Assembly (NCBI RefSeq): GCF_026167665.1
Contig: NZ_CP098740.1
Coordinates: 2,294,001 to 2,358,000 of the forward strand
Direction of reading: 5' to 3'
DNA length: 64,000 nt
Origin: Streptomyces drozdowiczii
GTDB taxonomy: Bacteria; Actinomycetota; Actinomycetes; Streptomycetales; Streptomycetaceae
The position numbers and the translations under genes were made by a program. Each line of letters begins with the position of its first letter. Positions within the stretch are counted from its first letter, which is position 1. The notes under the pieces were generated by a model. It was not told where the DNA came from and ran no database searches. It saw only the letters and a program-made list of their open reading frames with translations. Positions 1 through 8,182 of the stretch are shown piece by piece.

Positions 1-1708
1 GGGCACGGTAGACGATCTGGTCGGCGAGGTCGGCGCCGAGGTCCTGGCGCATGTCCCACAGGGCGCCGGAGAAGATCGTGGAGTTGAGGTGCACGCCGCC
101 GTTGTCACCGCGGTAGCTGACGCCGAGGAAGTCCTTCGACGTGGTGGCGCCGTCGTTGAGGTCGCGCAGGGCGCACTCGCGCGGGCCGGCCGTGGTGCAC
201 AGGTCCTCGCCGAGCAGGCCCGAGTCCGGGTCGTCCATCGACTGGCCGTTGGCCTCCAGGTCGATGGCGTTGCCGAAGTAGTCCGAGATGGCCTCGTTCA
301 TCGCGCCGGACTGGCCCGCGTAGACGAGGTTCGCGGAGTGCTGGGTGACGGCGTGCGTCATCTCGTGGCCGACGACGTCGGTGTCCGCGGAGAAGGTGCG
401 GTAGTCGCCGCCGCCCTTGCCGTACACCATCTTGGTGCCGTCCCAGAAGGCGTTGTCGTACGACTTGCCGTTGGCGGTGACGCCGACGATCGAGTACATG
501 TACCCGTCGTTGTCGTCCAAGCCCTTACGGCCGAAGTGGTCCTTGTAGTACCCGTAGACCTTGTTCGCGGCCCAGTGGGCGTCCACCACACCGGAGTTGG
601 TGTACTCGGCCCCGAGGTCGGGGGTGGCCGACTTGACGATCTTGGCCGCGGCCGGCCAGACGCCGGAGGCGCTGGAGACGTCGGCGCCGTTCGCGTCCCA
701 GGTCTGGAGCAGCGGGCCCTCGTACGGGTTGTCGGCGTCCCGGAACCCGTAGTCGTAGGTCTGGTACGTGCCGTCGGCACCCTTGTACAGGTTGAGGTCG
801 ACCTTCTGGCCGTTGTACCGGACTCCGGAGCCCTTGACGACGAACGACGGGGCGGCCATCGGAGCGGCGGCGTCCGGGACCGAACCGGTCCTGCCCGCTC
901 CGCCGGCGGCGCCACCGGTCGCGCCGAAGGACTGGATGCCGCTGTACTGCATGACCGGGAAGCCGGAGTGCGCGTCGATGTACACCTCCTGCTTGACGGC
1001 CGTGCCGTCCGCGGGGTTGGTGCCCGTGACCGTGATGTGGCGGGTCAGCACGCCCGTGCCCTGCGGCAGGATCGTGAGGTCGCCGGCCTGGCCGGCAAGG
1101 GCGGCCGCCTTCCCGTCCTTGCCGGGGGCGTGCAGCAGGCCGCCGCCGAGCTGCGAGGAGACCGCGCCGACCGCGCGCTCGATCGCGGTCTTCTCGGAGA
1201 CCTTCGGGGTGACCGTGCCCAGCCTCAGCTTGGTGAAGTAGTTGCCGGAGGTGCCGGTGACGGCGCGCTTGCCGTCCTTCTTGGTCATCCGGACGACGTA
1301 CTGGCCGCCGAGGACCTCGACGCCCTTGTACTTCTGCTGGAGGCGGACCGTCTCCTTGCCGCCCTTCCCGGTGGTGGTCCCGACGGAGGTCAGGTCCTTC
1401 GCCGAGGTGTCCGCGATGTGGTAGCGGCCCTTCTTGGCCTTGAGGTGGCCCCGGGCGGCGTCGGCCGCGCTGCCGGTGGCGGCGACCTCCTCGTGCAGAC
1501 CGGTGACGAGCGAGGGGGTGTCGGTCTCGCTGCCCGGCGTGGTGTCGGACGCGGCGGGGGCGGCCGACGCGGAGTCCGCGTGCGCTGCCGGCACGGCGGT
1601 GGCCATCAGGCCCGCCGTGGCCAGCAGCGCGGCTATGCCCTGTCCGACGACGACGCCGGTACGGCGCCCCTGTGATCCAACTGCTCGTCTGCGTGCTGAA
1701 GTCCGCAC
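1..1708 (-). CDS. Secreted neutral metalloprotease, M4 (thermolysin) family, partial
   Basis: This is an extracellular zinc endopeptidase; the window edge cuts its C-terminus, leaving about 569 codons. The start is a GTG at 1706-1708 preceded by GGAGGA at a good distance. The N-terminus is a long signal peptide with an Arg-rich n-region, a hydrophobic core (IAALLATAGLMATA) and an AHA-type cleavage site near residue 44. A propeptide follows, and the catalytic domain carries HEMTH (positions 353-367, from about residue 448) and the downstream NEAISD zinc-ligand motif, as in thermolysin. The family normally makes an inactive precursor that is cleaved after export. A divergently transcribed regulator begins 149 bp away and is the obvious candidate to control it. 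Open frames on the opposite strand here are G/C-rich antisense shadows. Confidence 0.93.
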   Translation of the reverse strand, partial: MRTSARRRAVGSQGRRTGVVVGQGIAALLATAGLMATAVPAAHADSASAAPAASDTTPGSETDTPSLVTGLHEEVAATGSAADAARGHLKAKKGRYHIADTSAKDLTSVGTTTGKGGKETVRLQQKYKGVEVLGGQYVVRMTKKDGKRAVTGTSGNYFTKLRLGTVTPKVSEKTAIERAVGAVSSQLGGGLLHAPGKDGKAAALAGQAGDLTILPQGTGVLTRHITVTGTNPADGTAVKQEVYIDAHSGFPVMQYSGIQSFGATGGAAGGAGRTGSVPDAAAPMAAPSFVVKGSGVRYNGQKVDLNLYKGADGTYQTYDYGFRDADNPYEGPLLQTWDANGADVSSASGVWPAAAKIVKSATPDLGAEYTNSGVVDAHWAANKVYGYYKDHFGRKGLDDNDGYMYSIVGVTANGKSYDNAFWDGTKMVYGKGGGDYRTFSADTDVVGHEMTHAVTQHSANLVYAGQSGAMNEAISDYFGNAIDLEANGQSMDDPDSGLLGEDLCTTAGPRECALRDLNDGATTSKDFLGVSYRGDNGGVHLNSTIFSGALWDMRQDLGADLADQIVYRA

Positions 1709-1815
1709 GGTGCTCCTCCGGTTGCCACGAATGCGTGAACGGTTATCGGATGCCGACATGGAAGACCCGGAGCGGGATGTGAACAATGCGTTCCACCTGC
1801 AGACTTCTGTACGTG

Positions 1816-1827
1816 CACACTTGTGTG
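1816..1827. promoter_or_regulatory. Small palindrome in the protease/regulator divergent gap
   Basis: CACAC-TT-GTGTG lies in the 148-bp gap between the M4 protease and the divergent LuxR/TrmB-like regulator, about 30 bp before the regulator start. It is a plausible operator by position only; the arms are short. Confidence 0.25.
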
Positions 1828-1856
1828 GCCTGCGCGCAGCGACGAAGATCGGGCAG

Positions 1857-2867
1857 GTGAAATGGGCTGACCTGGACGAACAGTGGCAGGCCCTCGGGCT
1901 CGGTGCGGACGAACTCCGGGTGTACGAGGCGCTGCTGAACAGCCCCGGCGACCGCACCCGGACGGCCCTCGCCCAGAGCGTCGGCCTCTCGCCCCGGCAG
2001 CTCCGCAACGCCCTCGACCGCCTCGACGAACGCGGCTTCACCCGCCCCGCCCGCGGCTCCGGGCTACCGGTCCCGGACGCCCCGGCCACCGCGCTGCGCA
2101 ACCTCATCCATCTGCACCAGGCGGAACTGCTGCGGCGCGAGGCGGAGTTGGAGGAGCTGACCGGCTCGGTGGACCGGATCGCGGCGCAGCTCATGTCCGC
2201 CACGCACACCCCGCGCGCCCTCGGGATCGAGACGCTGCGGGGGCGGAGGGCGATCGCCGAGCGGGTCACCTCGCTGGTGGTGTCCGCGACCGAGGAGGTG
2301 GCCCTCCTGGACCGCCCCCCGTACGCCGCGAGCGAGCCGAACGGCATGCCCGAGCCGATCAACATGGCCGAGCCGGTCCGGCGCGGGGTGCGGGTGCGGG
2401 CCGTGGTGGACCGCGAGGGGCTGAGCTTCCAGGGGCGGGCGCGCGGGCTGAACGAGCTGGCCGCGCAGGGGGTGCAGATCCGGCTCGGCATGGACCTGCC
2501 GACGAAGCTGATCACCGTCGACCGCCGGATGACGCTGCTGCCGCCGACCGACGCGGCCGACCCGACCGCCACCGCCCTGGTGGTCAGCGACGCCCTGCTG
2601 AGCAACGCGCTGGTGCCGCTGTTCGAGGCGGTGTGGGAGCGGGCGGTCCCGATCGGCTCGGTCGACAACGGCCAGGTCACGGACGAGGACCGGGAGCTGC
2701 TGACGATGCTCTCCTCCGGCCTGAAGGACGAGGCGATAGCCCGCCGCCTGGAGGTGCACGTCCACACGGTCCGCCGACGCATCAGCCGCCTGATGCAGGA
2801 GCTGAAGGCGGAGACCCGCTTCCAGGCCGGCGTACAGGCGGCTGTGCGTGGCTGGCTGACGCTCTAG
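1857..2867 (+). CDS. TrmB/LuxR-type transcriptional regulator beside protease gene
   Basis: A 336-residue DNA-binding regulator. The N-terminal part reads as a TrmB/MarR-like winged helix (LGADELRVYEALL, then LSPRQLRNALDRLDERG). The middle resembles the phospholipase-D-like effector domain of TrmB-type proteins. The C-terminus is a LuxR-type helix-turn-helix (LTMLSSGLKDEAIARRLEVH and the following HTVRRRISRLMQEL). I chose GTG 1857 because the conserved fold starts there; an in-frame ATG at 1758 would add 33 residues but has no visible ribosome site. It is divergent from the M4 protease gene, so control of that protease is the likely role (inference). It converges with the MFS gene, with stops 8 bp apart. 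Confidence 0.8.
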   Translation: MKWADLDEQWQALGLGADELRVYEALLNSPGDRTRTALAQSVGLSPRQLRNALDRLDERGFTRPARGSGLPVPDAPATALRNLIHLHQAELLRREAELEELTGSVDRIAAQLMSATHTPRALGIETLRGRRAIAERVTSLVVSATEEVALLDRPPYAASEPNGMPEPINMAEPVRRGVRVRAVVDREGLSFQGRARGLNELAAQGVQIRLGMDLPTKLITVDRRMTLLPPTDAADPTATALVVSDALLSNALVPLFEAVWERAVPIGSVDNGQVTDEDRELLTMLSSGLKDEAIARRLEVHVHTVRRRISRLMQELKAETRFQAGVQAAVRGWLTL

Positions 2868-2875
2868 CCGTACGC

Positions 2876-4327
2876 TCAACTCTCGCGGCGCGTCCGCAGG
2901 AACGTACCGGCGAGCAGCGCTCCGGCCAGGACCAGCGCCGAGTTGACCAGGACGGCGACCGAGACCCCGGACAGGACGCCGGACGGGCCGGTGTCGCCGA
3001 GCGCGGTCATCCGGGCGGTCGCGATGGCGCTCATGACCGGGATGCCGAGGGTGATGCCGACCTGCTGGGTCATCGTGGCGAGGCCGGTCGCGAGGCCCTG
3101 TTCCTCGTCAGGGAGGCCCGAGGTCGCCGTGACCATGAAGCCGACGATCATCAGCATGTTGCCGACGCCCCCGACGAAGGTGGCGGCCAGCAGCAGCCAG
3201 ATCCAGGCGCCCGAGGTCCCGAGCGCGACCAGCGAGAGCGTGGCGAGCGCCTGGACGACTCCCCCGGCGACGATGGTCCTGCGGTTGCCGAAGCGGCCCA
3301 CGGCCCGGCCGCCGAGGGTGCCGCCGATCACGGTGCCGATGCCCAGGACGCCGAAGGCGAGACCGGTCGCGAGCGGGGTGTAGCCCAGGACCTCCTGGAG
3401 GTAGAGCGTCAGCAGGAAGACCAGGGACGTCTCGGTGACGAAGGCGACGAGCCCGGTGGCGTTGCCCCAGATGACGCTGCGGCGCTTGAGGATGCGTACG
3501 GGGACGAGCGGCGCCTTCGCCCGCTTCTCCACGAACCAGAAGGCGACGAGCAGGGCGAGCCCGGCGAGGAGCGCTACGAGGGTGGCGGGGGTGGTCCAGC
3601 CGGTCGCGCCGGCCTGGGTCAGCCCGTAGACGAGGAGCAGTAGTCCGCCGGTGACGGCGGCGGCGCCGGGGACGTCGAGGCGGGGGCGCTCGGCCGGGCG
3701 GGAGTCGGCGATGACGGCCGGGGCCAGGGCGACGACGAGTGCGGCGACCGGGACGTTGACCAGGAAGGCCCAGCGCCAGGAGAGCAGGTCGGTGAGGAGC
3801 CCGCCGAGGATCGCGCCGGCGGTGAACCCGGCGGACATGAGCGCTCCGTTGAGGCCGAGGGCGCGTTCGCGCAGCGGGCCCTCCTTGAACGCGGTGGTCA
3901 GCAGGGCGAGCCCGGCGGGCGTGACGGCGGCGGTGGCCAGGCCCTGGAGCACGCGGGCGGTGAGCAGGACCTCCGGCGAGGTGGCCAGGCCGCCCAGCAG
4001 CGAGGAGAGGCCCAGGACCGCCATGCCCGCGATGAACAGGCGCTTACGGCCGACGAGGTCGGCGACGCGCCCGAACAGCAGCGTGAAACCGGCGGCGGCG
4101 AGGGCGAACGCGGTGGCGATCCACTGGAGGTCCTGGAGTGCGAAGCCGAGTCCTTCCCCGACGACGGGCAGCGCGACGTTCAGGATCGAGAAGTCCACGG
4201 CGATCATGAACTGGGCGCCGAGGAGCAGCGCCAGGACGAGCTTCTGGCGCCCGGTCATTCGGGCGGTCGGCGGCGGTACGGAGGCGGTGGGTGCGGGGCG
4301 TGACGGGGTGCTGCTGGGCGCGGACAT
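2876..4327 (-). CDS. MFS drug exporter, DHA2 (14-TM) family
   Basis: A 483-residue major facilitator of the drug:H+ antiporter-2 type, expected in the cytoplasmic membrane. Visible features are the first helix (LVLALLLGAQFMIAVDFSIL), the antiporter motif A (GRVADLVGRKRL), and about 14 hydrophobic segments. The start ATG (4325-4327) has an upstream GGAGGG. It is divergent from a TetR-family gene, with a set of repeats between them, the usual arrangement for a substrate-induced efflux pump. The substrate cannot be told from sequence. Confidence 0.92.
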   Translation of the reverse strand: MSAPSSTPSRPAPTASVPPPTARMTGRQKLVLALLLGAQFMIAVDFSILNVALPVVGEGLGFALQDLQWIATAFALAAAGFTLLFGRVADLVGRKRLFIAGMAVLGLSSLLGGLATSPEVLLTARVLQGLATAAVTPAGLALLTTAFKEGPLRERALGLNGALMSAGFTAGAILGGLLTDLLSWRWAFLVNVPVAALVVALAPAVIADSRPAERPRLDVPGAAAVTGGLLLLVYGLTQAGATGWTTPATLVALLAGLALLVAFWFVEKRAKAPLVPVRILKRRSVIWGNATGLVAFVTETSLVFLLTLYLQEVLGYTPLATGLAFGVLGIGTVIGGTLGGRAVGRFGNRRTIVAGGVVQALATLSLVALGTSGAWIWLLLAATFVGGVGNMLMIVGFMVTATSGLPDEEQGLATGLATMTQQVGITLGIPVMSAIATARMTALGDTGPSGVLSGVSVAVLVNSALVLAGALLAGTFLRTRRES

Positions 4328-4344
4328 GGTCGTCCCTCCTCGGA

Positions 4345-4384
4345 CGGAAGCTGAACGGCGGAAGCTGAACAGCGGAAGCTAAAC
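4345..4384. repeat. Three 14-bp tandem repeats between MFS exporter and TetR gene
   Basis: The unit CGGAAGCTGAAC starts at 4345 and 4359, and CGGAAGCTAAAC starts at 4373, an exact 14-bp period. The repeats sit in the predicted leader of the exporter gene just upstream of its ribosome site. Immediately beside them is AAACGGTTCCGTGGTTCCGTT (4381-4400, an imperfect palindrome with CGGAACC halves), the likely TetR operator. On the minus strand it separates TTAACG and TAGCTT, plausible -35 and -10 boxes for the exporter. Confidence 0.6.
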
Positions 4385-4455
4385 GGTTCCGTGGTTCCGT
4401 TAAGATGGAGTGACCGTAGCAGAGGAATGCTCGTTAATGGAACTGGAGACCCGTT

Positions 4456-5067
4456 ATGGCATCCGAGAGCGTGGAACCGGGCACCGTCCGGCCCGGCGGA
4501 CGGACCGCCCGGGTGCGGGAGGCCGTCCTGCGCGCGGCGGGCGACGCGCTGGCCGAGCACGGCTTCGACCGCCTCGACCTCGCCGATGTGGCGCGCCGCG
4601 CGGAGGTGGGCAAGACGACCGTCTACCGGCGCTGGTCCTCGCCCACCGGTCTGATCGCGGACCTGCTGGACGACATGGCCGAGCAGTCGTCGCCGCGCGC
4701 GCGGACCGGCTCGCTGGAGGGCGACCTCAGGGCGAACGCGCGGCTGGTGCTGAAGACGCTCACCGATGAGCGCCAGGGCGCACTGTTCCGCTCGGTCATC
4801 GCGGCGGCGACCTGCGATCCGCGTACGGCCCAGGCGCTGCACCGCTTCTACGCGATCCGGGTCGAGGAGTGGGCCGGCTGTGTCACCGAGGCCGTCGAGC
4901 GGGGCGAACTGCCGTCCGGCACGGACCCGGACGAGGTCGTACGCGCGGTCTCCGCGCCGCTCTACTACCGCCTGCTGGCCAGCGGCGACCCGCTGGACGA
5001 GGCCGCCGCCGACCGCGCCGCCGACGCGGCGGTCCTGGCGGCGAAGGCGGGGGCGTACATGAGGTGA
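4456..5067 (+). CDS. TetR-family transcriptional repressor
   Basis: A 203-residue regulator. The N-terminal HTH is clear (HGFDRLDLADVARRAEVGKT then TVYRRWSS, about residues 34-65), followed by an all-helical ligand-binding domain of the TetR_C type (AQALHRFYAIRVEEW). It is divergent from the DHA2 exporter and almost certainly represses it through the operator-like sequence at 4381-4400. The ATG at 4456 is preceded by GGAG. The gene converges on the nucleotidyltransferase-like gene, with a hairpin between them. Confidence 0.9.
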   Translation: MASESVEPGTVRPGGRTARVREAVLRAAGDALAEHGFDRLDLADVARRAEVGKTTVYRRWSSPTGLIADLLDDMAEQSSPRARTGSLEGDLRANARLVLKTLTDERQGALFRSVIAAATCDPRTAQALHRFYAIRVEEWAGCVTEAVERGELPSGTDPDEVVRAVSAPLYYRLLASGDPLDEAAADRAADAAVLAAKAGAYMR

Positions 5068-5092
5068 GGGCGGGGTGCGTTACGGAGGGGGT

Positions 5093-5119
5093 GGCGGCCC
5101 TCACTCCGCGAGGGCCGCC
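5093..5119. terminator. Bidirectional hairpin after TetR gene
   Basis: GGCGGCCCTC - 7-nt loop - GAGGGCCGCC, a perfect 10-bp stem. It covers the last codons of the convergent nucleotidyltransferase gene and would serve both genes. There is no U-tract, as is common in Streptomyces. Confidence 0.6.
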
Positions 5120-5724
5120 CGCAGCCGGACCGCCCACGGGTGGTCCGGGCCCTCCGCCAGCGCGATCGTCTCGGCCAGCCAGGCGCGTGCGTGGTCGTCC
5201 AGGACCGGCAGCGCCGCCTCGAAGTCCCGCTCGTCCTTGGGCCTGCGGGACTTGGACTTGTAGAGGAGCTGGATCTCGGGCGCGAGGTACGGAACGCCGT
5301 CCGGGGAGACCCGGCCCAGCCGCTCCAGCGGCAGGCGGACCCGGGGGTCGCGGCGGAACACCCAGTCCCCGCCCTCCGTGCCGTCCAGCATGAACTGCAA
5401 CCGCCACGGCTCGTCCGGCCCCGGCCGGCACCAGATGTCGTGGACACCGGCGGGCAGGATCTCGCCGGGCCGCCAGGGCCGCAGCGTGCCGGGCGGATCG
5501 GCGGCCCACCACTCCCAGCCGGACAGCACCCGCTGCGCCTCCGACTGGTCGCGGCGCAACAGGAGCACGTCGATGTCCCCGTGCTCCCGGTAGGCGCGGC
5601 CCACCGCCAGCTCGACCGCGTAACCACCGGCGATCCACCACGGGGCGCGCAGCGGGGCGAGGAGGCGGACGGCCTCGGCGAGCGGCGGCGGGTCCCAGAC
5701 GCCCCACGGGGTCTCGGTGCGCAT
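5101..5724 (-). CDS. Nucleotidyltransferase-superfamily protein (AadA2/LinA-like fold)
   Basis: A 207-residue protein with the minimal nucleotidyltransferase signature: IAGGYAVELAVG (Gly33-Gly34) followed by HGDIDVLLL with Asp50 and Asp52 as the metal-binding pair. The rest fits the family of stand-alone transferases related to aminoglycoside and lincosamide adenylyltransferases (RLQFMLD, VPYLAPEIQLLYKSK). Its substrate is unknown and resistance should not be assumed. It is the last gene of a leftward cluster: its ATG lies 5 bp after the stop of the NmrA-type gene, whose own start overlaps the DUF952 stop. Confidence 0.75.
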   Translation of the reverse strand: MRTETPWGVWDPPPLAEAVRLLAPLRAPWWIAGGYAVELAVGRAYREHGDIDVLLLRRDQSEAQRVLSGWEWWAADPPGTLRPWRPGEILPAGVHDIWCRPGPDEPWRLQFMLDGTEGGDWVFRRDPRVRLPLERLGRVSPDGVPYLAPEIQLLYKSKSRRPKDERDFEAALPVLDDHARAWLAETIALAEGPDHPWAVRLRAALAE

Positions 5725-5729
5725 GCCGG

Positions 5730-6653
5730 TCAGCCCTGTCGCAGGAGGTGGCGGTAGCTGTCGGGGTGTGCGCGCAGATAGCCGGCCAGGTCCATGGCGG
5801 GGCGGCCGGTCAGGGTCGGGACGGCGTCCGAGACGGTGGCCATCTCCCCGGCCGCGATGGCCTCGTACGAGGTGACCCAGCCGGCCACCTCCCATCCCTG
5901 GGCCCCGTATCCCGCCCGTGAGGCGTACGCCTCCTCGCGGGTCTCCGGCACATAGGTGACGGTGCGTCCGGTGACCCGGCTCAGCTCCTCCGCCGCCTCG
6001 GCGAGCGTGAACGCCACGGGCCCGGTCAGGTCGTAGGTGCGGCCGTCGTGCGAGGGGCCGGTCGTGTCGGTGTCCGCGAGGAGCACGGCGGTCGCGGCGT
6101 CGGCGATGTCCTCGTGGGCGACGGCGGCGACCCGGCCGTCCCCGGCGGGGCCGTGCAGCACGCCGTCGGCGCCGGTCATGGCGGGGAGCCCGGCGAGATA
6201 CCAGCTGTCGCGCAGGAAGGTGTACCGGACGTCGGCGGTCCGGATGTGCGCCTCGGTGTGCCAGTGGTCCCGGGCGAAGGTGAAGGTGGCGTCGGGAGCG
6301 GCGCCCAGGAAGGAGACATACACGATGCGTTCGACGCCGGCCGCGACCGCGGCGTCCACCGCCGTCGTGTGCTCCCGGACCCGGTCGGGGCTCTCGTGCG
6401 CCGAGACGAGGAACAGGGTGTGCGCCCCGGCCAGGGCGCGCCGCATGGCCTCGCCGTCGCCGTAGGGGGCGGGGGGCGCGAGGTCGGCGCCGGGGAGGGC
6501 GGGCAGCCGGGACGGGTCGCGGCCGAGCAGCCGGACGGGGACACCGGCCCGGGCCAGCCGGGCGGCGACGCGGCCGCCGAGCGCGCCGCTCGCCCCGGTG
6601 ACGGCGGTGGGCGGGCCGCTGGTGACGGTCCCGGGGGCGGGGTCGGGGCTCAT
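5730..6653 (-). CDS. NmrA-family NAD(P)-binding protein
   Basis: A 307-residue Rossmann-fold protein of the atypical short-chain dehydrogenase NmrA/HSCARG group. The dinucleotide-binding motif TGASGALGG sits at residues 19-27, and the family pattern continues with VERIVYVSFLGA, YTFLRDSWYL and VAHEDIADAA. These proteins either reduce small substrates or sense redox state; the substrate here is unknown. The ATG (6651-6653) overlaps the stop of the upstream DUF952 gene by 4 bp (ATGA), indicating translational coupling. Confidence 0.85.
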   Translation of the reverse strand: MSPDPAPGTVTSGPPTAVTGASGALGGRVAARLARAGVPVRLLGRDPSRLPALPGADLAPPAPYGDGEAMRRALAGAHTLFLVSAHESPDRVREHTTAVDAAVAAGVERIVYVSFLGAAPDATFTFARDHWHTEAHIRTADVRYTFLRDSWYLAGLPAMTGADGVLHGPAGDGRVAAVAHEDIADAATAVLLADTDTTGPSHDGRTYDLTGPVAFTLAEAAEELSRVTGRTVTYVPETREEAYASRAGYGAQGWEVAGWVTSYEAIAAGEMATVSDAVPTLTGRPAMDLAGYLRAHPDSYRHLLRQG

Positions 6654-7006
6654 GCGGGGGTGTCCTCCTCGGACGGCCAGGGGCGCACCTCGACGACCGC
6701 GTCGACGGGAAGCGGCCCGTAGATGTGCGGGAACTCCTCGCCGCCGGGCGCCGCCGCCTCGTACCGCAGGGGCGCGGTGAGCCGTGCGGGGTCGATGACG
6801 AGGACCACCAGCTCCTGGTCGGCGGCTCCGGCCCGGCTCTCCGCGCCGTACAGCAACTCGGCCACACCGGGGAGCTGGTGGGGCAGCGAGCAGTGGATGA
6901 AGCCCTCTTCGTGCAGGGTGCGACCGCGGGTGGACATCTCGTACGTCCCGATCCCGCGCGCCGCCTCCCAGAGCGGTCCTTCGGTGAGGTGCAGCAGTTC
7001 GGCCAT
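6650..7006 (-). CDS. DUF952 family protein
   Basis: A 118-residue protein matching DUF952: it opens with LLHLTEGPLWEAAR, has EEGFIHCSLPHQLPGVA in the middle and FPHIYGPLPVDAVVEV near the end. The family is small and cytoplasmic; its biochemical role is not known to me. It is the first gene of a three-gene leftward cluster with the NmrA-like and nucleotidyltransferase-like genes, sharing an ATGA overlap with the former. Confidence 0.85.
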   Translation of the reverse strand: MAELLHLTEGPLWEAARGIGTYEMSTRGRTLHEEGFIHCSLPHQLPGVAELLYGAESRAGAADQELVVLVIDPARLTAPLRYEAAAPGGEEFPHIYGPLPVDAVVEVRPWPSEEDTPA

Positions 7007-7087
7007 GGCCCGAGGCTAACTCCGCGACGGACCCTGAGGCGGAGCCTGTGGATAACCCCTTGCCGCGTCGGCGCGGCGGCCCGCCCC

Positions 7088-8086
7088 TCAGCCCGCCAGC
7101 AGCTTCGCCTCCGTCTCCGGGGCGAGGCCCACGGTGGGGCGGTCGGGGCGCTGGGGAGCCATACCGCCGATCTCGCGGAGCCAGGTCCAGGTGTCCGCGA
7201 CGGTCTCCTCGACCGGGCGGCAGCGCAGACCCGCCGCGTGGGCGAGGCCGACATCGCCCTGGTGGAGGGTGTCGTACAGCTCCCCCGGCGCCAGCCACAC
7301 CGGCAGGTCGGTCCAGGGCTCGACGCCTGCCGCGAGGATCTTCTCCGCCGGGGTCCAGCGGAGTTCGGCGTCCGAGCCGGTGGCGCGCACACAGGCGTCG
7401 AGCAGTCCGCCCATGGTGGTGTGGCCCGGCCTGCTGACCAGGTTGTACGGGCCGTGCAGCCCGCGCTCCGCCGCGTCGAGCACCCACTCCGCGAGGTCGC
7501 GGACGTCGATGTACTGGATGTCCGTGTCCGGGGTGCCGGGGGCCAGGACCGGGCCGCCGCGGGCGATCCGGTTCAGCCACCAGGGCAGCCGGCCGATGTT
7601 CTCCCAGGGGCCGAGGATCAGGCCCGCCCGGGCGAGGAGGGAGCGGTCTCCGAAGGCGTCCTGGGCGGCCAGTTCGCCGCCGCGCTTGGCCAGGGCGTAC
7701 GCCTGGTCGTCATCGGCGTCCGGCGAGGCGCCCGCCACCACGGGGCCGTCCTCGGTGAGGCCCGCCGGGGCCGGGTAGTCGTAGACGGAACGGCTGGATA
7801 CGTACGTGTAGCGGGCGGCCCGGGTGGAGAGCAGGCGGGCCGCGTCGCGCACGGCTGAGGGCGCGCCGCTCCAGGTGTCCACCACCAGGTCCCAGTCGGG
7901 GCCGTCGGCGGCGGCGAGCGCGGCCAGGCCGTTGTCGGCGGTGCGGTCACCGATGATCTCGGCGGTACCGGGCGGGGGCGCGTGGTGGCCCCGGTGGAAG
8001 ACCGTGACCTCGCACCCGCGCGCGAGGGCGGACTCGGTCACGGCCCGGCCGACGAACTGCGTACCGCCCAGCATCAGAAGCCTCAT
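7088..8086 (-). CDS. NAD-dependent epimerase/dehydratase family protein
   Basis: A 332-residue extended short-chain dehydrogenase. The N-terminal nucleotide-binding motif GGTQFVG (residues 7-13) and the YTYVSSRSVYDY segment are typical of the epimerase group; IQYIDVRDLAEWVLDAAERG is the conserved C-terminal part. Such Streptomyces proteins are usually annotated as sugar-nucleotide epimerases or reductases, but nothing nearby indicates a sugar pathway. The start ATG is at 8084-8086. An 81-bp gap separates it from the DUF952 gene. Confidence 0.85.
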   Translation of the reverse strand: MRLLMLGGTQFVGRAVTESALARGCEVTVFHRGHHAPPPGTAEIIGDRTADNGLAALAAADGPDWDLVVDTWSGAPSAVRDAARLLSTRAARYTYVSSRSVYDYPAPAGLTEDGPVVAGASPDADDDQAYALAKRGGELAAQDAFGDRSLLARAGLILGPWENIGRLPWWLNRIARGGPVLAPGTPDTDIQYIDVRDLAEWVLDAAERGLHGPYNLVSRPGHTTMGGLLDACVRATGSDAELRWTPAEKILAAGVEPWTDLPVWLAPGELYDTLHQGDVGLAHAAGLRCRPVEETVADTWTWLREIGGMAPQRPDRPTVGLAPETEAKLLAG

Positions 8087-8182
8087 GCACCCGACTCTGC
8101 CCTGTCGCGGTCCGGTCCGGAACGGCCCACGCTCTCGGCTGAATCGCCCGGAATCGGGAACTCCCGGGTCGGGCCTCCGGCC

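Noticed and set aside
89..1675. A 528-codon open frame on the plus strand across the M4 protease gene
   Set aside because: It is an antisense shadow: the minus strand has a signal peptide, HEMTH and NEAISD, and long open opposite frames are normal at this G/C content.
5101..5724. Calling the nucleotidyltransferase an aminoglycoside resistance gene
   Set aside because: Only the general fold motifs are visible; no substrate-specific residues or resistance context support it.
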